DNA from: Streptomyces sp. BHT-5-2
Lineage (GTDB): Bacteria; Actinomycetota; Actinomycetes; Streptomycetales; Streptomycetaceae
NCBI RefSeq assembly: GCF_019774615.1
Contig: NZ_CP081496.1
Coordinates: forward strand, 6,076,001 to 6,140,000
DNA length: 64,000 nt
Direction of reading: 5' to 3'
The position numbers and the translations under genes are program-made. Positions 41,653-49,377 of this stretch are shown piece after piece. The notes beneath the pieces were generated by a model. The model worked only from the letters and a program-made list of their open reading frames with translations. It ran no database searches and was not told the DNA's origin. Each line of letters begins with the position of its first letter. Position 1 is the first letter of the stretch.

Positions 41653-42816
41653 GTGGTGTTGCGGACCCATGCTGATCTGGTGGACAAGGTGGCGGGACGG
41701 GCCTGGCCGTGGTGGGCCGAGGCACTGATGATCTGCGTCGTCGGTGCGGGAACGGTGCAACAGGCGTATGTAGGTGCGGGTGGCACGCTGTTCAGCCCCC
41801 GCGTCGGGGTGGCCGTGGCATTGGCCCTCTCGGTCTTGCTGCGGCGCCGTTGGCCGGTGTTCGCCATGGTGAGCACCATGGTCGGCGCGTTGCTCCTGGG
41901 GCTGTTCTTCCCGCTCTTGGTCGTGTTCTTCTACCGAGTGGCCCAGGGCCGGTTCGTTTTCGAGGGGCTGTGCGTGGTGGCCGCGATGGTCGGCAGTTCG
42001 CTGGCGCATCCGGGGAGCAGTCTGTGGATGACCCGTAAATACGGGCCGCTGATGGTGCTGCTGGTCGCGCTGATCATCGGGCTGTGGACGGGCAACCGTC
42101 GCCGGCACGTCGCCTCGCTCGCCGAACAGGTCAACCGTCTGCGAGTGGAGCGCGAACTCCGCGCCGAGCAAGCCCGGTTGGAGGAACGCACCCGGATCGC
42201 CGCCGAGATGCACGATGTGCTCGCCCACCGGCTCACGGTCATCGCTCTGCACACCGGTGCCCTCCAGCGGCGGTCCGGCGAGCTCCCCGAGCCGGTGGCC
42301 GACCGGATCGGCCTGCTGCGCACCGCGTCCACCGAGGCGCTCGGCGATCTGCGGGACGTGCTGGGTGTGCTGCGCGGCCATGACACCGGGGAGAGGCCGG
42401 CCTCACGGGTACCCGGTCTGCCCGAACTCTCAACAGTGATCGACGAGGCGCGGGCGGCCGGACAGCAGATCGAAGCAGTCATCGAAGGCGCCCCCGACTC
42501 CGTACCGGCCAGCCATCGGCTGGCCATTCACCGCCTTGCGCAAGAAGCCCTGACCAACGCCCGTAAGCACGCTGCCGGAGCGACCGCGCAACTCCAGGTG
42601 CGCTACGGTCCGCCGCAGTCCACGGTGGTGATCCGCAACCCGGCCGGCGTCTCGTTGGAGGCCGCGGCCGAGGGTTCGGGCTACGGCCTGGTGGGACTGG
42701 CTGAGCGGGTCGCCGCGCTCAACGGCCGTCTGGAGTACGGTCCTACGGGATCGGGAGGGTGGCTGGTGGCTGCCGCCATCCCGCTCGACGACGGGCACAG
42801 TAAGGGGGCGGCGTGA
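41653..42816 (+). CDS. NarL-type sensor histidine kinase
   Basis: This 387-residue kinase has four or five membrane helices in the first 160 residues, with little outside the membrane, so it may sense membrane state or a lipophilic ligand. The HisKA_3 box RIAAEMHDVLAHRLTVIALHTG carries the phospho-His (about residue 190). The ATP-binding domain shows EALTNARKHA (N box) and GSGYGLVGLAERVAAL (G box). The start at a GTG at 41653 is uncertain. The stop overlaps the response regulator start as GTGA. Confidence 0.88.
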   Translation: MVLRTHADLVDKVAGRAWPWWAEALMICVVGAGTVQQAYVGAGGTLFSPRVGVAVALALSVLLRRRWPVFAMVSTMVGALLLGLFFPLLVVFFYRVAQGRFVFEGLCVVAAMVGSSLAHPGSSLWMTRKYGPLMVLLVALIIGLWTGNRRRHVASLAEQVNRLRVERELRAEQARLEERTRIAAEMHDVLAHRLTVIALHTGALQRRSGELPEPVADRIGLLRTASTEALGDLRDVLGVLRGHDTGERPASRVPGLPELSTVIDEARAAGQQIEAVIEGAPDSVPASHRLAIHRLAQEALTNARKHAAGATAQLQVRYGPPQSTVVIRNPAGVSLEAAAEGSGYGLVGLAERVAALNGRLEYGPTGSGGWLVAAAIPLDDGHSKGAA

Positions 42817-43463
42817 TCCGAACGATGATCGTCGACGACGACGGCCTGGTGCGGCTGGCGCTCGCGGACATCCTTCAGGACGCCCCCGGCATCACCGTCG
42901 CCGCACAGGCATCCGACGGCCGGGAAGCCGTCCAACGGGCCAGCGCGCAGCGCCTGGACGTCGTGCTGATGGACGTGCGGATGCCCCACATGGACGGTAT
43001 TGAGGCCACCAGGCGGCTCGTCGCGCTGCCTGAGCCGCCCAAGGTCGTGATGCTCACGACGTTCGACCTGGACCAGTACGTCTACGACGGGTTGGCTGCC
43101 GGCGCGGTCGGCTTCCTGCTCAAGGACACCGACCCTGCGGACATCATCCGAGCCGTCGAGGTCGTCGCCGACGGGCAGGCCATGCTGCACCCCTCTGCTG
43201 CCCGACGGCTCATCGAGCACCATCACCACACGGCACGCGGCGCCTCGACAGCCGCCCAGACCCGGGTGGAGCGCCTGACGCCACGCGAGACCGATGTGCT
43301 CAGGCTCCTGGCCCGTGGTGCATCGAACGCCGAGATCGCCACCGGGCTGGGTATGCGAGAGAGCACGGTGAAGGCGCACGTCAGCCGCATCCTGGCAGCC
43401 CTCGAGGTGGACAATCGGGTACAGGCGGCACTGTGCGCCAAGGATGCCAGGTTGGCGCACTGA
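42813..43463 (+). CDS. NarL/LuxR-type response regulator
   Basis: The 216-residue regulator has a receiver domain with the acidic pair in MIVDDDGLVRL, the phospho-Asp in VLMDVRMPHMDG, Thr in VVMLTTFD and Lys in GFLLKDTDP. A LuxR-type HTH (RLTPRETDVLRLLARGASNA, then ESTVKAHVSRILAALEV) ends the protein. It is translated by coupling to the kinase (GTGA). The methyltransferase operon in front and its inverted repeat are the likely target. Confidence 0.92.
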   Translation: MIRTMIVDDDGLVRLALADILQDAPGITVAAQASDGREAVQRASAQRLDVVLMDVRMPHMDGIEATRRLVALPEPPKVVMLTTFDLDQYVYDGLAAGAVGFLLKDTDPADIIRAVEVVADGQAMLHPSAARRLIEHHHHTARGASTAAQTRVERLTPRETDVLRLLARGASNAEIATGLGMRESTVKAHVSRILAALEVDNRVQAALCAKDARLAH

Positions 43464-43479
43464 GGCCCCGGACAATCAT

Positions 43480-43614
43480 CCTCTTAGCCAGACCCGGGCC
43501 GACCACGAAAGCCGGCTGCGGGGCCTGGAGCGATGGCGCTACGCCCTGCCCTTGGCCGCGATCACCTCCCTGGGCACGCTGATCGCGGCCCTGGTCAACG
43601 CCGCCGGAAGGCTT
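43480..43614 (+). pseudogene. Remnant of a small phage-type membrane protein
   Basis: The segment HESRLRGLERWRYALPLAAI, with a hydrophobic helix ending ALVNAAGR, has the shape of short phage or mobile-element membrane proteins (coiled head, one helix). The start is lost and the frame runs on into unrelated sequence. It is the left end of the decayed phage block. Confidence 0.4.
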
Positions 43615-43654
43615 GATTGCCTTTGGCCGGTGTCCTGTTCGTGGTTGGGGTCGG

Positions 43655-43900
43655 GCCTGGTCAGTCCCGTGCGTCGTAGCGGACGCCCGCTACGCCAACG
43701 AGCTGGACGCGCTCCGCATGGAGGGCGTCGTGGTCGTTCGGGTGGAGCGACCAGGCGCCGGCCCGGACGGTGACGCCGGCCTCCACCCCTCAGAACTGGA
43801 GCTGGACGGCATCACGCCGGACCACGTGCTCCGCAACACCGGGACGCTGTCCGAACTCCGCCACGGCGTCCGCGCATTGTTCGACAAGTTGGGAGAGCGA
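43655..43900 (+). pseudogene. Phage deoxynucleotide monophosphate kinase, C-terminal remnant
   Basis: The sequence VVADARYANELDALRMEGVV, followed by VVRVERPGAG, HPSELELDG and HVLRNTGTLSELRHGVRALF, is the C-terminal half of phage dNMP kinases. The N-terminal P-loop half is absent and no start is present. The frame continues without a stop into the next small gene, so the natural end is also lost. Confidence 0.65.
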
Positions 43901-44215
43901 ATGTTCGACCTGATCCGCCAGGCCATCCGGGACAACCCCGTACGGGTCCGCACGACCCTGGGCGCGTTCCCGGTACTGGTGGGCCACTACATTCCCGCCG
44001 TGGCCGATGTGGCCGTCAATGACCAGGCCATGGACGCGATCACGTTCCTGGTGATCCTCTTCCTGAGTGCGGGCGCGTCGCGGAAGGCGGCGGCGAAGTA
44101 CAACCCCGGCACCCGTGCCGGAGGAGTCGGTGGGCGACGGCACCGGTCGATAGCGAAGGGCAAAGGGCCCGGACGGACAGCGTTCCGCCCGGGCCTTCGC
44201 CCTATCTGGGGCTGA
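43901..44215 (+). CDS. Small phage membrane protein, 3' end altered
   Basis: An ATG with GGGAG seven bases before it starts MFDLIRQAIRDNPVRVRT, then a hydrophobic helix (LGAFPVLVGHYIPAVA) and a second (AITFLVILFLSAGASR), the form of small phage membrane proteins. The last 35 residues are basic and read through a terminator hairpin at 44166-44195. I take this to mean that the original stop was lost by frameshift. A holin role is possible but unproven. Confidence 0.45.
   Translation: MFDLIRQAIRDNPVRVRTTLGAFPVLVGHYIPAVADVAVNDQAMDAITFLVILFLSAGASRKAAAKYNPGTRAGGVGGRRHRSIAKGKGPGRTAFRPGLRPIWG
44166..44195 (+). terminator. Terminator within the 3' end of the small phage gene
   Basis: Arms GGCCCGGACGGA and TCCGCCCGGGCC pair at 11 of 12 positions around a six-base loop, followed by TTCGCCCT. 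Confidence 0.6.
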
Positions 44216-44312
44216 GTTGGCCCCTGTGGGTGCCTGTCACGGGCCCCAGTCGACACCGCTGTAAGCGACTGAGCGCGGCCCCTGGCGGGCCGGTGAACGA
44301 GTGGAGAGACCC

Positions 44313-44737
44313 GTGGCAGCACTGAACACGATCAGCCGGTCCGGGAGCCGGTTCTACGTGGACCCCGAGACCGGCGCCACGGCGCCCGGCGTGACGTCGG
44401 TCCCGTCGATGCTGCCGAAGGGGTTCCTTCCGTTCCGGGCAGCCAAGAAGGTGGCCACGGCGGCCGTAAACAACATCGGCTTCCTGGTGGGCCTGGCCAT
44501 GAACGACCAGGCCGGCGCTATCGACTATCTGAAGGGCGCGCCCCGGAGGGTGACGAAGGAGGCGGCCGATACCGGGTCGGCGGCACATGACGTGTTCGAG
44601 CGCCTTGCCCGCGGGGAGTGACCCGCTCCGGTGTCCATGAGGAGGTGGCGTTGCAGCTCGCCGCGTACGCGCACGCGGACCGCATCGTCCGCGCGGGCAC
44701 CGGGGCGGAGACCGGCGCCCGGCGGCGCGCGGCGTAG
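44313..44737 (+). pseudogene. Phage exonuclease (PD-(D/E)XK), internally deleted
   Basis: A GTG start with GGAGAGA opens AALNTISRSGSRFYVDP and TAPGVTSVPSMLPKGFLPF, then DYLKGAPRR and TGSAAHDVFERLARGE before a stop at 44619. This is the N-terminus of the RecB/Cas4-like exonucleases of actinophages. After the stop, EVALQLAAYAHADRIV appears in another frame, which belongs after the active site in the normal protein. The nuclease core is deleted, so the gene is dead. Confidence 0.65.
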
Positions 44738-44785
44738 GACTGACGTTCTCGTCACGCGCCGCCAGGCGTCGTCGAATTCCGCAGG

Positions 44786-44914
44786 TTAGTAGATGTTCCC
44801 GACGCTGAAGTCGCCATTTTGGAACGGCGGTTCATCTGCGTTCGCCGTGGCGGCACCCGCGAGTGCGGCAACGGCAGCCAGTGCGACAGCGGCGAGAACG
44901 GTTCGTATCCGCAT
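44786..44914 (-). CDS. Tiny secreted peptide (42 aa)
   Basis: The minus strand encodes MRIRTVLAAVALAAVAALAG, a clear signal peptide ending in AATANA, and a mature part of about 15 residues (DEPPFQNGDFSVGNIY). AAAGG lies upstream of the ATG at 44914. The gene is too short for most gene callers. Small Streptomyces exported peptides of this kind are known, and the one at 46518 lies near. Its GC and coding features fit a live gene in an otherwise decayed block. Confidence 0.6.
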   Translation of the reverse strand: MRIRTVLAAVALAAVAALAGAATANADEPPFQNGDFSVGNIY

Positions 44915-45098
44915 GATGTGCGCCTTTCACTCTGGATCGAGATCTTGCACGTTCACGATTCCAGCGGCAGAGAGCGCACACTCGTCATGTTGATCCATTC
45001 GAGGCTGTCACGGCCCCCAGTGCATGCAGATGGCGAGAGGCCCGGCCCGCGCGCCGGGCCTTTTCGCTGCCTCTTTCCAACGCACTTCCCAAGGAGAG

Positions 45099-45720
45099 CC
45101 AGCAGCGGCCCGCACCTTCCGCGTGTTCGGCACCGACCCCAACGCCCGCCCCAAGACGATCACCTCCGACTACGTGGGCCGGTTCCGTGCCGGGCAGCAG
45201 CTCAACGGCCGCGCCGTCGCCCTGGAGGCGTGGCGGATCACGACCGGTGACCCGGAGGTGGGTAAGGCCGTGGCGGAAGCTGTACGGCGTGGCCGGCCGC
45301 CCGACCCATGCCTGCGATGGCGTGGAGTTCACCGACCCGGAGGACCCGCGCCGCGGTCAGCCGAGCGGGTGCCCCGCCACAGTTCAGGAACGTAAGGCGG
45401 CGGCCAAGGCCGGTCATGGCCCGAAGCCGGTCCAGCGCATCGAATTCCGCCTGGCCGACGCGCCGGAACTGGGCAAGTTCCGGCTGATGACCGGGAGCTG
45501 GGACTTCATGAAGTCCCTGGAATCGCTCTGGCGTGAGCTGGAGGCTGTCGGCGGCCCGGCTCTGTGCTCCCTCGGCCTGGAACTGGTGGAGTTCACCACC
45601 AAGTCCGGTGTGGACGTGGCGTACCGAAAGCCGGTGCTGAAGGTACTGGGCCCCGCCCCGGACAAGGTCCCGACCCTCCCGTCGCCGGCCACGGTCACCG
45701 CGGCATCCGCCCCGTACTGA
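45099..45720 (+). pseudogene. phiC31 gp3-like recombination directionality factor, disrupted
   Basis: Frame 1 reads FRVFGTDPNARPKTITSDY, VGRFRAGQQLNGRAVALEAW and RITTGDPEVGKAV. The match then changes frame and resumes with CDGVEFTDPEDP, GCPATVQERKAAAKAG, IEFRLADAPELGKFRLMTGSW and VAYRKPVLKVLG to the stop at 45720. This order is that of the phage gp3 family, which turns serine integrase from integration to excision. The piece between is deleted, so it cannot work. No integrase gene accompanies it. Confidence 0.6.
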
Positions 45721-45800
45721 TCACGCACGGCCAGGCCGGCGGGCCGGCCTGACCACCGGGCCGGGCCCGCCCCTTCCAAGACACGACAGAGGAGAGACAC

Positions 45801-46083
45801 ATGGCGAAGCGTGGCCACATTCACGACTTCACCGGCCAGAGATCCGCGAAGGGGAAACCCTGGTGTACACGGCCCGCCGGGGCCATGGCGTGCCGATGGT
45901 GGAGGCCACCGTCCTGCGGACCTACACCGAGAACTACAACGGCCGCATCCTTCCCATGCTGAAGGTGAAGCCAACCGGCAACGAATCCGGCTGGGTCAAG
46001 CGGTCCACGTTCCGGGGGGAAAAAACGATGGCGCGGAGCACGTGGCCGTGACGATCCCGGCAGAGGTGTCGGCCGGTGTTTGA
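45801..46083 (+). pseudogene. Small phage protein with frameshifts
   Basis: An ATG after GAGGAGAGAC begins MAKRGHIHDFTG. The reading shifts at about 45840 to REGETLVYTARRGHGVP and then VEATVLRTYTENYNGRILPM, and again near 46020 to EHVAVTIPAEVSAGV. At least two frameshifts break one gene of about 90 codons. No function is known. Confidence 0.45.
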
Positions 46084-46195
46084 CGTGCTCCTGGTCCTGG
46101 TGGCTATCGCCCTGGCGTTGTTCATCGTCGGCCGTATCGCTTGGTTCCTGCTGACCATGGCCATCGGCCTGGCCCGCACGCCCCGGACAACGTGA
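46076..46195 (+). CDS. Single-helix membrane peptide (39 aa)
   Basis: A GTG overlapping the end of the preceding remnant encodes FDVLLVLVAIALALFIVGRI, then AWFLLTMAIGLA and a short basic tail. GAGG lies about nine bases upstream. The overlap with upstream coding remains suggests a phage operon. It is too short to assign, and could be chance. Confidence 0.4.
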   Translation: MFDVLLVLVAIALALFIVGRIAWFLLTMAIGLARTPRTT

Positions 46196-46196
46196 C

Positions 46197-46461
46197 CCGG
46201 CCGGCGCAGACTGGCGCCAAGGACGTGGGAGACCTCCACGCCCGACCGTTCGTCATCGAGTGCAAGGCGGAGCGCTCCATCCGTCTGGCCGACTACGTAC
46301 GCCAGGCCAACAAAGGAGCCGACCACGCCGGGGTCGCGTACGGCGTCGCGGTCGTCAAGGCGCCTCGGCGGTCGGTCGAAGACGGGTACGCGACATGGAC
46401 CTGGCTACGTTCGTCCGTGTACTGGCGGCACTCCGCGAGACTGGCGAGCGCAGACGCTGAC
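46197..46461 (+). pseudogene. Phage Holliday-junction resolvase-like nuclease, frameshifted
   Basis: GAKDVGDLHARPFVIECKAE has the metal-binding Asp and the ExK pair of PD-(D/E)XK nucleases, and LADYVRQANKGADHAGVAYG plus AVVKAPRRS match the phage resolvase-like family. The 5' end with the start is missing, and a frameshift near 46393 moves the C-terminus (MDLATFVRVLAALRETGERR) into another frame. The gene is dead. Confidence 0.55.
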
Positions 46462-46462
46462 A

Positions 46463-46500
46463 GGCCCCGGTGCCGGGCTGATAAGCCCGGCACCGGGGCC
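46463..46500. terminator. Perfect 17-bp hairpin terminator
   Basis: Arms GGCCCCGGTGCCGGGCT and AGCCCGGCACCGGGGCC pair perfectly around GATA. It separates the resolvase remnant from the convergent secreted-protein gene at 46518. Confidence 0.8.
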
Positions 46501-46517
46501 CATCTTCACTGGTTCCC

Positions 46518-46844
46518 TTACCTGCCGCCGCCGTGGCCGCCGCCCTCGCCGCCGCCCTGGCCGCCGAAGTCGTTGTTGCAGCCCATGCGGGAGCCCATCG
46601 GGGTGGACTGCGCACCCGGCGATCCTTCGCCGCCGAGCGCGCTGCCCAACAGGCCGTTCACGATCCCGACCTCGCCGAGGACATTCACGTTCAGGTCGTG
46701 CGAACGGCACTGGCTGCCCTGCCTGATGTCGAACTGGCCGCCACCTGCCCCTCCGTAGGCGTAGGCGTTGGCGGTGCCTGCGCTGAGGATGGCGATGCTG
46801 CCGAGGGCAGCGGCCAGGACGGCCGCCTTGTGAAGCTTGTGCAT
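46518..46844 (-). CDS. Small secreted Streptomyces protein (108 aa)
   Basis: The signal peptide (AAVLAAALGSIAILSAGTANA) and mature part (FDIRQGSQCRSHDLNVNVLG, EVGIVNGLLG, GSRMGCNND, then a Gly/His tail) fit a family of short exported Streptomyces proteins. Two Cys can pair. CCGGAG lies before the ATG at 46844. It appears intact among phage remnants, so it may be a chromosomal gene or a phage morphogenetic cargo. Function is unknown. Confidence 0.65.
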   Translation of the reverse strand: MHKLHKAAVLAAALGSIAILSAGTANAYAYGGAGGGQFDIRQGSQCRSHDLNVNVLGEVGIVNGLLGSALGGEGSPGAQSTPMGSRMGCNNDFGGQGGGEGGGHGGGR

Positions 46845-47050
46845 TTTTACTCCGGAAGTTTGCGCGGATATGTACCGCTATATGCAGATCCGTACAGTTG
46901 CGGAAGGCTAATACGAGATGTAATGAAGACATTCGCCGACGCGCCGGATCGATCCGACCTTGTCGAATGCTGCGACCGCCTCATCAGCGGGCGGGTCACG
47001 GACCCCCGTGCATGGGGCCGGACACGCCCGCTTTCGCATGAGGAGAACCC

Positions 47051-47950
47051 GTGACGACCCCGACCAAGGACCTGACCCAGTTCCTGGCCGCCTTCCCGGA
47101 GGTGCTGGAAGAGCGGGGAGAGTACGGGGTTCCCTGCCCCGTTCACGACGACCACCGGCCCAGTCTGTTCTTTCGGCTGAAGGAAGATGGCCGGCTCCTG
47201 GTGCGGTGCTGGCGGGGTGCGAGCGGCACGCGATCCTGGCGGCCCTGGGCATGTCGGCCCGGGACCTGTTCGACTGGGTGCCTGGTGACGGCGCGCGGGT
47301 GTCGGCCAAGCCGGCACCGGGCGACCTGGACCCCGGGTGCCTGGCGGCCCAGGCCCAGTACGTGGACACCACCACGCTCGCCTTGGGCCCGGGCCTGGAC
47401 GACCGGTTCCCCTACCGCTCCACCGCGTACCAGAAGTACGCCCGACTGACTGTCCGTCTGCACGATTTCAGCGGTCGCCCCGCGGCCTGCAAGGGCGGGA
47501 CCTGAGCGGACACTGTCCAGCACGGTGGCTGTCGATCAGCAATCCGGAGGACGCAGCCTGGAGCAAGTACGGCGTGTTCGCCGCCCACAGCGGCTTCGGC
47601 ACTGTTCTGATCACCGAAGGACCCGGCGACGCGTTGACGGCCGTGGGCGTCGGTTACGACGCCGTGGCGATCCGCGGGGCCGGCCTGGCACGCAATGACG
47701 CGCTGGTCGAGGAGCTGGCCAAGGGACTCCAGGACCGGGACGTGGTGCTGGCCGGCGACCGCGACACCGCAGGAGCCCAGTTCACCGCCGCCCCGGCGGA
47801 CGCCCTGGTCCGCGCCGGGGCCATGGTCCGCCGCCTGGATATCCCCCACGCCGGGGACGACCTGACCGACTGGCGAGCCCGCGATCCGGAGGCGTTCCCC
47901 GAGCAGCTCCACGCGGCCGTTCGCCGGGCGCCGCTTCATGTCATCGACCA
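47051..47950 (+). pseudogene. Phage DNA primase with Toprim domain, multiply frameshifted
   Basis: AGGAGAACCC precedes a GTG that opens TKDLTQFLAAFPEVLEERG, YGVPCPVHDDHRPSLFF and LLVRCW, the zinc-binding start of a primase. A frameshift near 47215 moves the reading to CERHAILAALGMSARDLFDW, a stop follows at about 47503, and the Toprim domain continues in a third frame: VLITEGPGDALTAVGVGYDA and DVVLAGDRDTAGAQF with Glu and Asp-x-Asp residues intact. At least two disruptions kill the gene. Confidence 0.65.
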
Positions 47951-48094
47951 GTGGATGCGGGTACCTCGCAAGACATCTTCGGCCAGCCCAGAACCGCCGT
48001 GTAAGCGCGCACAGGGGCCGTCCCGACCGGGCGGCCCCCTTCGCATGACACTACGCGGTGGGCTGACGGCCGACGCGTCATCACGGAGCCCGCG

Positions 48095-48900
48095 TTGATC
48101 ACCCACCGCCACCAACTGGCCGGCGACCAGACCACCATCCGTACCTGGAGAGAGAAGACGACGTACGCCACGCCCGGGCTGGCTGACCACACACCAGCCG
48201 CGATCGCTGGCACTGGACACCGAGACCGGCGGCCTGGACACCTTCAACCCCCGTCACCGACTCCGCACCGTCCAATACGGCACCCCAGATACCGCGTTCG
48301 TCAGATACCGCGTTCGTCGTCGCCGTCGAACGCGGGCCCGCCTTCACGGAGCTGGCCCGCACGGTGGTGGCCCGGGGCCCGGAGCTGGTGATCCACAACG
48401 CCGCCTACAACCTGTTGGTCCTGGACCGGCACGGCGTCGCGTCGCTGGAGGCCGTCGCGCCGCGCGTACGGGACACCAAGATCCTGGCCCACCTCTCCGA
48501 TAGCCGGCAGGACAAGGAAACCGGCTGGGCTCAGGTCCCCTACCAAGACGAGGTCTACCAGCGCTACGCCGGCCTGGACGTGCTTTTGGCCGCCCGTCTA
48601 CGCCCCCACCTGGAACGTGAGCTGGTCCGTCACGGCATCCCGGACACTCTGGTGGGGTACGAGCACCAGCTCATGAGCATCTGCCCGGCCATGGAGCGTC
48701 GCGGGATGCTCCTGGACGTGCCGTACACGGAGGGCCTGGTGGAACGGCTCCGGAAGCAGGCGGCCACACACTCCGGTGCTGTTGCCCATGGCCGACATGA
48801 ACGACAAGTGGGAGCTGCCGGAGGCCCGCACGCCCAACCCGCTGGCGGACGCGGCACTCCGCGCCAAGCGGGCATCGACGTGGCGTACGTCGTACGCCGA
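48095..48900 (+). pseudogene. Phage family-A DNA polymerase, 3'-5' exonuclease remnant
   Basis: Pieces in different frames read LALDTETGGLDTFNPRHRLR (the DxE exonuclease motif), ARTVVARGPELVIHNAAYNL, VRDTKILAHLSDSRQDKETG, VYQRYAGLDVLLAARLRPHL and CPAMERRGMLLDVPY. A final piece, LPMADMNDKWELPEARTPNP with ALRAKRASTWR, comes from further along the polymerase. The polymerase palm is absent. The remnant ends at a transposase fragment. Confidence 0.6.
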
Positions 48901-48901
48901 G

Positions 48902-49006
48902 ACCTGCCGCCGCCTGCACCGCCGCTACGAGCGCAAGGCCGAACACTTCCTCGCCTTCACCGCCATCGCCTGCACCCTCATCTGCTACCGCAGACGCACC
49001 AGTTGA
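48902..49006 (+). mobile_element. Insertion-sequence transposase C-terminal remnant
   Basis: HRRYERKAEHFLAFTAIACT followed by LICYRRRTS and a stop is the end of an IS5-like transposase (the family's YERxxxxxxAFxxxACxLIxYRR pattern). Nothing before it belongs to a transposase; it is fused to phage polymerase sequence. The terminal repeats were not found. Confidence 0.6.
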
Positions 49007-49068
49007 GACGACTTCTTAGGCAGGTGATTTGTGCGCAGCGCTGAGGTTCACCGCGACATGGTGGGCGG

Positions 49069-49377
49069 TCAGTCCTGGCGGCGGTGGTGTCTGTCGTGAC
49101 CCGCATCGTCGGAGTACACGAATCCTTCCTCCGCCATTTCCTCCACCGCTTCAGCGCCGATGGCCGATTCGAGCAGGTCGCCGAAAAGCCCTCGCAAATG
49201 GGCAAGTCTGGCTGGGACCCTGCGCTCGGCGAGGTAGTCGACCAGGATCACGGGGTCCGCGCCTGCCCCGATCCGGGACAGGATGCGGTCGAGGGACACC
49301 ACGAATTCTTCGAGGTCTTGGAAGGCCAACGCTGCGTCGTCGACCGGCAGTGGCAGGTTTCCGCTTGGCGTGTTCAT
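49069..49377 (-). CDS. Immunity protein for the RHS-linked toxin (predicted)
   Basis: The 102-residue acidic protein (LVDDAALAFQDLEEF-like VDDAALAFQDLEEFVVSLDRI, then VDYLAERRVPARLAHLRGLF) begins at an ATG that overlaps the toxin stop as ATGA, the usual toxin-immunity order. It is all helical, small and cytoplasmic. I recognise no named immunity family. Its role is inferred from position and size. Confidence 0.65.
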   Translation of the reverse strand: MNTPSGNLPLPVDDAALAFQDLEEFVVSLDRILSRIGAGADPVILVDYLAERRVPARLAHLRGLFGDLLESAIGAEAVEEMAEEGFVYSDDAGHDRHHRRQD

